5,495 bases of DNA. Source: Chamaesiphon sp. GTDB taxonomy: Bacteria; Cyanobacteriota; Cyanobacteriia; Cyanobacteriales; Chamaesiphonaceae. Position numbers and translations under genes: made by a program. Each line of letters begins with the position of its first letter. Positions within the stretch are counted from its first letter, which is position 1. The DNA lies in NCBI GenBank assembly GCA_026785875.1, contig JAJAZF010000184.1, forward strand, positions 1 through 5,495, read 5' to 3'. Shown here one piece after another: positions 1 to 5,495 of this stretch. The notes beneath the pieces were generated by a model, which was given only the letters and a program-made list of their open reading frames with translations, did no database searches and was not told the origin of the DNA.

Positions 1-261
1 CAGACTTGTCGCATCTTGGATCAGACTTCCGCCGCCTAAGATCAAAACTTGGGACTCTCTGAGCGCGCGAATTACCGCACCACTATTCATTCGATCGTAA
101 CTTCTGACTCCATAGCTCTTGGAAGTAGCACGCGGATCGGCAGACAGTACTAAAGGTTTCACGTTTGGCGGTAACATCTCCAGCATCGACACCAGCAATG
201 CTTCATCGCCACCATTACCTTTGCCATAATAACCACACAGCACAGCCTGAATCTCACTCAT
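1..261 (-). CDS. csaB: Polysaccharide pyruvyl transferase CsaB, N-terminal 87 residues (cut by left edge)
   Basis: The family transfers a ketal-linked pyruvyl group from phosphoenolpyruvate to cell-surface polysaccharide; in Firmicutes this makes the ligand for S-layer (SLH) proteins, and cyanobacteria carry a homologue. What is seen: residues 10-23 read GYYGKGNGGDEALL, the glycine-rich N-terminal loop typical of CsaB; residues 38-42 read VLSAD; residues 72-83 read VLILGGGSLIQD, the second conserved glycine-rich strand. All are at the expected distances for the family. Only about a quarter of the usual ~350 residues is visible. The ATG at 261 puts the loop at residue 10; an in-frame GTG at 273 would add four residues (VCDQ) and an in-frame TAA lies further upstream. 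No good Shine-Dalgarno is visible. The gene follows the Uma2 gene by 36 nt with no terminator between, so co-transcription is likely. Family call is firm; the acceptor sugar is unknown. Confidence 0.88.
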   Translation of the reverse strand, partial: MSEIQAVLCGYYGKGNGGDEALLVSMLEMLPPNVKPLVLSADPRATSKSYGVRSYDRMNSGAVIRALRESQVLILGGGSLIQDATSL

Positions 262-297
262 TTGGTCACACACCCGATCGATAACTTACAGGATATT
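262..297 (-). other. 36-nt spacer between Uma2 gene and csaB
   Basis: This short gap separates the stop codon of the Uma2-type gene (TAA, complement of 298-300) from the csaB start at 261. It contains one CGATCG (275-280). I see no hairpin followed by a T-run on the minus strand and no convincing promoter, so read-through from the upstream gene is the simplest reading. Confidence 0.5.
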
Positions 298-852
298 TTA
301 CATCTTCAGCCAGTTGAATATTTCCACTGCTGTTAGTTCCAAGGGTATTTCTGTCAGTACGGGCATCAGATCGCTTTCACGATAGAGTTGTGGTTGTCTG
401 TCAGAACGAAAAACGAGTACAGATCGATCGTCAGGATCTACTAACCAGCCTAGTTGACAACCATTTTGGATACAGTACAAAATATTATCGACTACCCGAT
501 TGGCACTTTGGTTGGGTGAGAGAATCTCAACTGTCCAATCGGGGGGAATCTGAATATCATCAACTAGTTCGCCGCGATCGTCAAACTCAATGTGTGCCCA
601 AGCCAAGATCGCAATATCTGGAACGATTGCCCGCTCTCCAAAAACACAACGCAATTCAGGAAAAGCATAAGCGATCTGTTGTGCTTCCACGACTTCATTA
701 ATCGATCGAATCAATCTACTTTGCAGCCGAGAGTGTCGCGTTTTTGGCATTGGTTTGGGACAAATTACACCATTAATATATTCACTCGCTGGTTTTGTTT
801 CTGACATCGCCAAAAATTCGGTCAGGGTAAGCTTGGAAGTGGCAATCGTCAT
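298..852 (-). CDS. Uma2 family (DUF820) PD-(D/E)XK endonuclease-like protein
   Basis: This is a complete 184-residue protein, the usual length for the family. Uma2 proteins have a restriction-endonuclease-like fold and are strongly expanded in cyanobacteria; their cellular role and DNA target are mostly unknown. What is seen: an N-terminal substrate-arm region with SEYINGV (23-29), then KTRHSRLQSRL (37-47), a PELR strand (65-68), the PD of the active site at 78-79 (VPDIAI), the second acidic residue E109 in TVEILSP (107-113), and the conserved NILYCIQNG...LGWLVDP segment (123-140). The position before that helix, where many members have a basic catalytic residue (often Lys), reads S-A-N-R119-V, so an arginine may replace it. 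The ATG at 852 is preceded by a weak AGG about 10 nt away. It is divergent from the sacsin-like gene and precedes csaB. There is no sign of truncation. Catalytic activity is inferred from the family. Confidence 0.92.
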   Translation of the reverse strand: MTIATSKLTLTEFLAMSETKPASEYINGVICPKPMPKTRHSRLQSRLIRSINEVVEAQQIAYAFPELRCVFGERAIVPDIAILAWAHIEFDDRGELVDDIQIPPDWTVEILSPNQSANRVVDNILYCIQNGCQLGWLVDPDDRSVLVFRSDRQPQLYRESDLMPVLTEIPLELTAVEIFNWLKM

Positions 853-882
853 GATGATTACGCCTGATAGTCTATTTTGAGT

Positions 883-906
883 TTAACCGATCGACAGCTA
901 GGTTAA
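883..906. repeat. Inverted repeat TTAACC-N12-GGTTAA
   Basis: The arms at 883-888 and 901-906 are exact 6-bp complements around a 12-nt spacer that contains CGATCG-like sequence. The spacing would put the half-sites about 18 bp centre to centre. A 6-bp dyad can arise by chance in 100 bp, so this is only a candidate regulator site. The arms do not extend further in either direction. Confidence 0.3.
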
Positions 907-910
907 TTTA

Positions 911-949
911 TCGACATTGTGGGAAGTATAGATATAGTTCAACTATAAT
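911..949 (+). promoter_or_regulatory. Candidate sigma-70-type promoter for the sacsin-like gene
   Basis: Two overlapping readings are possible. First, TCGACA (911-916, one mismatch to TTGACA) with a 16-bp spacer to TATAGT (933-938, one mismatch to TATAAT), giving a start near 945 and a leader of about 14 nt. Second, the exact TATAAT at 944-949, whose only -35-like partner is TTGTGG (918-923) at a poor 20-bp spacing; this would start transcription near 956, two or three bases before the ATG. Either gives a very short or absent 5' leader. Promoter position is inferred from consensus matching only. Confidence 0.45.
933..947. repeat. Perfect 15-bp palindrome TATAGTTCAACTATA over the promoter core
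   Basis: The 7-bp arms TATAGTT (933-939) and AACTATA (941-947) are exact complements around a single central C (940). The right arm overlaps the TATAAT box and the left arm is itself a -10-like TATAGT. It sits 12 nt before the ATG of the giant gene. This geometry fits a repressor operator that would block RNA polymerase, but a hairpin role cannot be excluded and no regulator is encoded in the window. Confidence 0.5.
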
Positions 950-958
950 CCCCGCCTA

Positions 959-3900
959 ATGTCGTTCCAAATCCAAAACACGGGTACTGCTTGCTTCCAA
1001 AGAGAACCGCTGACTGTCAGGCTCCGCAATCTGATTCATGACTATCCTGAAGGGGTAGGGATTGTCAAAGAGTTGATTCAAAATGCTGACGATGCTGGTG
1101 CAAAACGGATTCACATTACTTTTGACTGGCGACAACACGCTTGTAAGGGACTTCCAGCTCCAACGATGCGGGAGCTGATGGGCGCGGCGATGGTAGTTTA
1201 CAATGACTCGACTTTTTCCGATGCGGATTTTGATAATATCCAGAGTTTGGGCGAAAGTGGCAAACGCGAGACATTATGGAAGACGGGAAGATTTGGCGTT
1301 GGCTTTAACTCGGTTTATCATGTCACCGATTATCCTAGCTTTATTTCACGCGATCGCATCGTCTTTTTCGATCCTCATGCTACTGCTATTCCAGGTACAA
1401 ATGCAGGGGAACCAGGGCGGAGTTGGTTATTAGCTGACGGTTGGTGGGATTCTCCTGAATTTATGAATGTCTATGCACCTGGTGGCTTGGAGCCAGGAAC
1501 GACTAATTTTAATGGTACGATCTTCCGTCTGCCCTTGCGAACTCCAGCGCAAGCAGAATGCAGCAGAATTCGGACTCAACCATTTCTCAGGGAAAAGAAT
1601 GTCGAGCCGTTGTTGGCTGATTTGAGTCGGATGGGTGAGGAGTTTTTAATCTTCCTCAAATCAGTAGTTGAGATCGAGGTAAGATCGATCGAAAGTGATG
1701 GCAGTATCCGTAAATTATTGAGCATCACGACAACTAATGAAAGTGAAGTAATCGCGCAGCGAGAGCAACTACAGGCAGCCTTAAAGCAGTCTCCCGCCGA
1801 TTTTTGGCAGATGTGTCAAAATCGACCTTCGGAGCTGCCTAGCGTTTCCTATCGGCATCAAATTCAAACGATTACGCCCGAAAATACCATTACTTCCGAT
1901 TGGCGCGTAGTTGGAATGCTGCGGGTAGACAGACAAGAGCGGTTACTGGGAATTATTAAAGAATTAGCCGAGCAAAGAGAAAAAGCGGTACCTTGGGCGG
2001 GTGCAGCGGCGAGAATTTCGACACGTAGTACCGACGGCAAAGAAAGACCTTTTATCGGACGAACTTATTGCTTTTTGCCGCTATCTGAATCTGGCTTACC
2101 AATTCACATCAATGGCTTTTTCGATCTCGATTCTTCGCGGACTAAATTGACGAGTGGTAGTAATCTATCTGGGCGCGATGCAAATCGAGTGCAGTGGAAT
2201 GAGTTGCTGATTAAATATACAGTGGCTCATGCTTGTGCTAGATTAGTACGAGATTTAGTTACAGATATTGGCGATACCGATCCGCAGCGTTTTTATAGTT
2301 TCTGGGCTGTCGATCCTGTCAAAGATATTGCCCTCGAACAACTATCCAAACATTTGCTCAAACTATTAGACGATCTACCAGTAATTAGAGCTACTCCCGC
2401 AGGGAAATGGTTTACACCTAGTGCTGTTAAATTACTAGCTACGGGAAGAGAGAAACTATTCGCTCCGTTGAGTGCTGATGGTTTAATTTTCCCCAATCCA
2501 CCGTTACCCGATCGAATTATTTCAGCATTTACACAAGCAGAAATAAAGTTAGATAATTTTAGTACACGAAACCTGATAGATTATCTCAAAAGATCCCAAA
2601 GTTTAGGCTGCTCCCTTGAGAATGCACCATTACCCAGTTTACGGCGACGAGACTGGATCTATATTCTATTGGAACAATGTTTGAGTGGTAAGAATCGAGA
2701 TCTTCAAGGTTTACCTTTAGCTTTGTTAGCAGATGGTTGTTTAGAAGTATTTGGTTATCAATCTCAAGCTAATATTTATACTGGAGAGCAAATTGTTAGA
2801 GATATTTTTAGTAATGTACCTGAGTGGTTTCTTGATGAAGATGTAATCAAAGATTTTCCTAGCTTAACTAACTGCGATGGAATTATTGATATGACTCCTA
2901 CTCTCGTCGCAGAGAATCTACCCGCAGTCATCAACGAAGAAGAAATTTGTAATGCACTAAAGTTAGGTGATTCTCGATCGCCATATTTAGATTGGTTAAT
3001 TAAAGTTTATCAGTATTTTACTAATCTAAATGGAGATCTACCTAACGAACTCAAGCAGGTTCCAATAGTACCAGGTAGTGACGGCAATCTTTATCGGGGC
3101 GGTTTAGTTGAAACGCCTTTACTGTGTAACGATCTAGGTAGTAATGTAGCTATTAGTCAGATCGTTATTTTCTTTAATATTGTATCCGTCGAGGCACCAG
3201 AAGCTCTGTTTTTAGCGATCGATAAATTCATCAAAAAGCATCCAGAGCAATTTATCTGGAGATTTAACTCCCTAGATCTAATAAGTACTCTAGCGACGCG
3301 AGGAAATTACCAGCTACCAGTCTATTGTAATTATTATCATCAGCTTTTGGATTTGCTAGTAGGTGATATTGGAATCATTAAAAATAATGAAGATTTCAAA
3401 ACAAATCTCCGCCAACTAAAGATTTATCCGACTAACAATAATGAATTAGTCTCTCTAATCGACGAAAATGTCTATGTATTGGGTACAGATGATTTACCAG
3501 CGATCGATGGAGATCTACATCTGTTAAAATTGGGAGATGGTCAAACCTGGAAAGCCTTATTTGATATACTAGGCGTAAAGACACTCGATCGAGCTACCTT
3601 TATTCAAGATTTTCTTATTCCTAACTATGAGAAAGTTAATGATAGCGAACAACTAGCTGCTTTAACTTGGATTCGTGAAAATTATGATATCACGCTCAAA
3701 GAGATTAAAAAACGCGACGTGGAGAAAGCAAAAGAATTTAAACAGCTAATAACTAATACTCCGCTGGTATTGTGCGAAGATGGATATTTACACTCGATCG
3801 CACACATATACGATCCGCAGGAAATAGTAGTCAAAGATATTTTAGGCGATCGTGCGCCTATGCCCGATCGCAATTTTTATTCTAAAGATGCTGGAGATCC

Positions 3901-5495
3901 CAAAAACTCTGAAAACTGGAAAGATTGGCTCGATTTCTTTAGTAAGTTAGGAATGCTCAACGCTCTCAATCCTCAAGACTTACTAGATTTTGTTGATTCA
4001 CTAATTGACAAAGCAGCACGAATTGGTGGTGAGAGCGTTGCTGAGTCTTGTCTGAAGGTTATTAAATATATAAATAATAATTGGAAAGAATTAAAAGATA
4101 TAACAGTCGATTGTGGATCGACTAAGTTTGTTGAGTATTTAAAACAACGTGCTTGGCTTCCAGTCGAAATATCTCCCGATAATTTAAAAAGATATCCAGC
4201 CGCAATGATTCCAGCAGATCGACTATATGCAGCTTCTGAAGTTGCGATGTGGGATGATGGATATCTAATCGCCAGTCAACGCCCATTATTAGATCGGGCT
4301 TTATTTTTTAATCTAGAGCTTAAAAAGGCTTTAGGTTTAGATTTTGGACTAGATAACTGGGAAGAAGTCGTCACTCATTTAGATGAATTAATTAGTCTTT
4401 GGGGAGAAAGTGTATCTCAGGTATTACTTCCAGAAAACTTCGATCGATCTATACAACGAGTATATGAATTTCTCGCAAGTAGAAGTATTATTAATCAGTA
4501 TGGAGATTGGTTGAGAGATCATTTTGAAAATACATCCTGTCTTTGGAATGGTACTGAATTTTTGCAAGCGAAAAACACCTTTCAGTCTGATATTAGTTAC
4601 CTTCAACCTTGGCGCGCCCAACTTCAAACAGATAAACCAGAAATCCGAAAATTATTTGAAGTACTAGGGCAAAAATTAGTCCCTACTATTGATGACTATC
4701 TAGAACTAATAGACGAAATTGCTGAAGCTGCTGATGGCGAAGCATTAGGTAAAGATGATGCTAAATGTACGATCGAATTATTGCGCCGAATTGCCAATGA
4801 AGCTCAAGTAAATCGATCGATCTTAGATGACTGGAATTTACCCCTACTAACCGAAGATGGCTATTTACTCGATGCGCTCGATGTGATCATTCCCGATGCT
4901 CCGTGGCGATTGGAGAGCATCCGCGAGCTGGATGTTGTTTCTATCCTCCATCCCCAAATATCCACCTTCCTCGCTCGTCTAGCCCAAGCTCCGTCGATGG
5001 CGATCGATGTCATCGAACAACCCCAAGGAAAGTTTAGGATCGGTCGCGATGCTGAATCGATCGATCTTTGTAATCGGTGGGCAAAAAATATCCGTTCGCG
5101 AGAATTTCAACATGGATTATTACGATTACTACGTCATCAAGCAATTGAAGGAGAAATAAATCTAGCTTGGCTAAACCAAGTCAGCATTATTCCCGCCACC
5201 GCGATTATTACCGATCTCTATCTAGAAAATGAGCAAATTGCTAGTAATGTATCTGGAGATTATTATTACGATCGCGAACAGTTTAAATTCTATCTGCGGT
5301 GCGATTTAGACGATCGAGATATCATGCGAAATTATCTTGCCACTTGTCTAAATCTAGCAATTGGTAAATATCAACTAAACGATCTGCTCTCGTTATTATC
5401 GATTATTGATGTCGATCCAAGTGCAATCGATCGAAAATTAAATAATCTCAGAATTCGTCAACTCGATACTCTTCCTGACTGGGAAGATAATAATA
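959..5495 (+). CDS. Giant sacsin-like protein: N-terminal HSP90-like (GHKL) ATPase plus repeat scaffold, cut by right edge
   Basis: At least 1512 codons are open without stop or frameshift, checked line by line. Residues ~18-200 form a sacsin-type Bergerat-fold ATPase: KELIQNADDAGA (37-48, with E38 and N42 as the usual catalytic/Mg-binding pair), YNDSTF (81-86) in place of the classical DxGxG box, and GRFGVGFNSVYHVTD (110-124), the glycine-rich ATP lid. A second sacsin hallmark lies at 367-397 (GRTYCFLPL, then LPIHINGFFDL and SSRTKL), followed by QWNELL (412-417). From ~470 on, degenerate modules of roughly 115 residues recur with no second ATPase. There is no signal peptide or membrane segment, so it is probably cytosolic. 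ATG 959 is the only plausible start: an in-frame TAG lies at 935-937, and no ATG/GTG/TTG follows before the N-box. No Shine-Dalgarno precedes it. In animals sacsin is a co-chaperone scaffold; the bacterial role is unknown. The C-terminus is not visible. Confidence 0.9.
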   Translation, partial: MSFQIQNTGTACFQREPLTVRLRNLIHDYPEGVGIVKELIQNADDAGAKRIHITFDWRQHACKGLPAPTMRELMGAAMVVYNDSTFSDADFDNIQSLGESGKRETLWKTGRFGVGFNSVYHVTDYPSFISRDRIVFFDPHATAIPGTNAGEPGRSWLLADGWWDSPEFMNVYAPGGLEPGTTNFNGTIFRLPLRTPAQAECSRIRTQPFLREKNVEPLLADLSRMGEEFLIFLKSVVEIEVRSIESDGSIRKLLSITTTNESEVIAQREQLQAALKQSPADFWQMCQNRPSELPSVSYRHQIQTITPENTITSDWRVVGMLRVDRQERLLGIIKELAEQREKAVPWAGAAARISTRSTDGKERPFIGRTYCFLPLSESGLPIHINGFFDLDSSRTKLTSGSNLSGRDANRVQWNELLIKYTVAHACARLVRDLVTDIGDTDPQRFYSFWAVDPVKDIALEQLSKHLLKLLDDLPVIRATPAGKWFTPSAVKLLATGREKLFAPLSADGLIFPNPPLPDRIISAFTQAEIKLDNFSTRNLIDYLKRSQSLGCSLENAPLPSLRRRDWIYILLEQCLSGKNRDLQGLPLALLADGCLEVFGYQSQANIYTGEQIVRDIFSNVPEWFLDEDVIKDFPSLTNCDGIIDMTPTLVAENLPAVINEEEICNALKLGDSRSPYLDWLIKVYQYFTNLNGDLPNELKQVPIVPGSDGNLYRGGLVETPLLCNDLGSNVAISQIVIFFNIVSVEAPEALFLAIDKFIKKHPEQFIWRFNSLDLISTLATRGNYQLPVYCNYYHQLLDLLVGDIGIIKNNEDFKTNLRQLKIYPTNNNELVSLIDENVYVLGTDDLPAIDGDLHLLKLGDGQTWKALFDILGVKTLDRATFIQDFLIPNYEKVNDSEQLAALTWIRENYDITLKEIKKRDVEKAKEFKQLITNTPLVLCEDGYLHSIAHIYDPQEIVVKDILGDRAPMPDRNFYSKDAGDPKNSENWKDWLDFFSKLGMLNALNPQDLLDFVDSLIDKAARIGGESVAESCLKVIKYINNNWKELKDITVDCGSTKFVEYLKQRAWLPVEISPDNLKRYPAAMIPADRLYAASEVAMWDDGYLIASQRPLLDRALFFNLELKKALGLDFGLDNWEEVVTHLDELISLWGESVSQVLLPENFDRSIQRVYEFLASRSIINQYGDWLRDHFENTSCLWNGTEFLQAKNTFQSDISYLQPWRAQLQTDKPEIRKLFEVLGQKLVPTIDDYLELIDEIAEAADGEALGKDDAKCTIELLRRIANEAQVNRSILDDWNLPLLTEDGYLLDALDVIIPDAPWRLESIRELDVVSILHPQISTFLARLAQAPSMAIDVIEQPQGKFRIGRDAESIDLCNRWAKNIRSREFQHGLLRLLRHQAIEGEINLAWLNQVSIIPATAIITDLYLENEQIASNVSGDYYYDREQFKFYLRCDLDDRDIMRNYLATCLNLAIGKYQLNDLLSLLSIIDVDPSAIDRKLNNLRIRQLDTLPDWEDNN
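1350..1357. repeat. HIP1 octamer GCGATCGC
   Basis: This is the only exact copy of the cyanobacterial highly iterated palindrome in the window, inside the ATPase-coding part of the giant gene. Its CGATCG core occurs about 24 times across both genes and intergenic DNA, for example at 92, 425, 888, 1686, 2975, 3501, 3865, 4814, 5058 and 5428. Two of these sit in the longer palindrome ATCGATCGAT (4812-4821 and 5056-5065). Confidence 0.8.

Larger units (their letters stand above)
853..958. promoter_or_regulatory. Divergent intergenic region between Uma2 gene and giant ATPase gene
   Basis: This 106-bp region must hold the promoters for both directions. It carries a TTAACC/GGTTAA inverted repeat (883-906), two copies of TCGACA in direct orientation (891-896 and 911-916), a perfect 15-bp palindrome (933-947) and an exact TATAAT (944-949). 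For the minus strand no pair of boxes is convincing. The best single element there is TATACT (complement of 925-930), without a good -35, and a weak TAGACT closer to the Uma2 start. The density of dyads in so short a region suggests regulated transcription, but no known operator is recognised. Confidence 0.55.

Noticed and set aside
271..273. Alternative GTG start for csaB at 273
   Set aside because: It would add only VCDQ before the family-typical N-terminus and has no better ribosome site; ATG at 261 is preferred.
390..804. Plus-strand open frames of 103 and 70 codons (390-701, 592-804)
   Set aside because: Both lie antisense inside the well-supported Uma2 gene and have no recognisable protein features. 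They are shadow frames.
853..958. Small RNA, riboswitch or tRNA in the divergent gap
   Set aside because: The gap is only 106 bp, A+T-rich, with no long stems or tRNA-like arms; the dyads are better read as protein-binding sites.
956..1138. Minus-strand 60-codon frame over the start of the giant gene
   Set aside because: It is antisense to the conserved ATPase N-box and has no family features.
1203..1433. Plus-strand 76-codon frame with a hydrophobic stretch
   Set aside because: It is an out-of-frame reading of the sacsin ATP-lid region. The conserved motifs are in the other frame, and the hydrophobic run is a by-product.
2293..4627. Minus-strand frames of 67, 63 and 67 codons (2293-2496, 3682-3873, 4424-4627)
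   Set aside because: All are antisense to the continuous giant reading frame and have no upstream ribosome site or recognisable motif.
959..5495. Possible frameshift or stop in the giant gene
   Set aside because: I translated every line in the same phase and found no stop. Sacsin motifs and the repeat motifs all stay in frame to the right edge.
2300..5495. Second GHKL ATPase domain, as in the multi-unit vertebrate sacsin
   Set aside because: No second GRFGxGFN-like lid or ELIQNADDA-like box occurs in the visible part; one beyond the right edge cannot be excluded.

Overview
The window looks like chromosomal DNA of a cyanobacterium. The hexamer CGATCG occurs about 24 times in 5.5 kb by hand count, against one or two expected at random. 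This is the core of the cyanobacterial HIP1 repeat, although the full octamer GCGATCGC appears only once. The left-hand genes (a CsaB-type pyruvyl transferase and a Uma2 endonuclease of the cyanobacterial kind) agree with this. I cannot name the genus.

Layout: positions 1-261 (minus strand) hold the first 87 codons of csaB, cut by the left edge. Positions 298-852 (minus strand) hold a complete Uma2/DUF820 PD-(D/E)XK endonuclease-like gene, 36 nt upstream of csaB and probably on the same transcript. A 106-bp divergent intergenic region (853-958) contains a perfect 7-bp-arm palindrome over a TATAAT box, a second looser inverted repeat and candidate promoter elements. From 959 to the right edge, one uninterrupted plus-strand reading frame of at least 1512 codons encodes a giant protein. 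Its first ~430 residues are a sacsin-type HSP90-like (GHKL) ATPase unit.

The giant gene is the main item. After the ATPase unit the remaining ~1080 visible residues show no second ATPase. Instead a degenerate motif (hydrophobic strand, often with LP, then D-G or a similar turn, then a hydrophobic strand) recurs roughly every 103-132 residues, at least nine times. This matches the general plan of sacsin/SIRPT proteins, a nucleotide-binding head followed by a long modular scaffold, but in a cyanobacterium and next to the divergent Uma2 gene. The C-terminus lies outside the window, so any effector or partner domain there is unseen.

Nothing in the sequence proves that the three genes work together. 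CsaB would act in cell-surface polysaccharide modification and the Uma2 protein is of unknown cellular role. The sacsin-like protein is most plausibly a chaperone-like or conflict-related ATPase. That last role is inference. No RNA genes, CRISPR arrays, insertion sequences or clear intrinsic terminators were seen.
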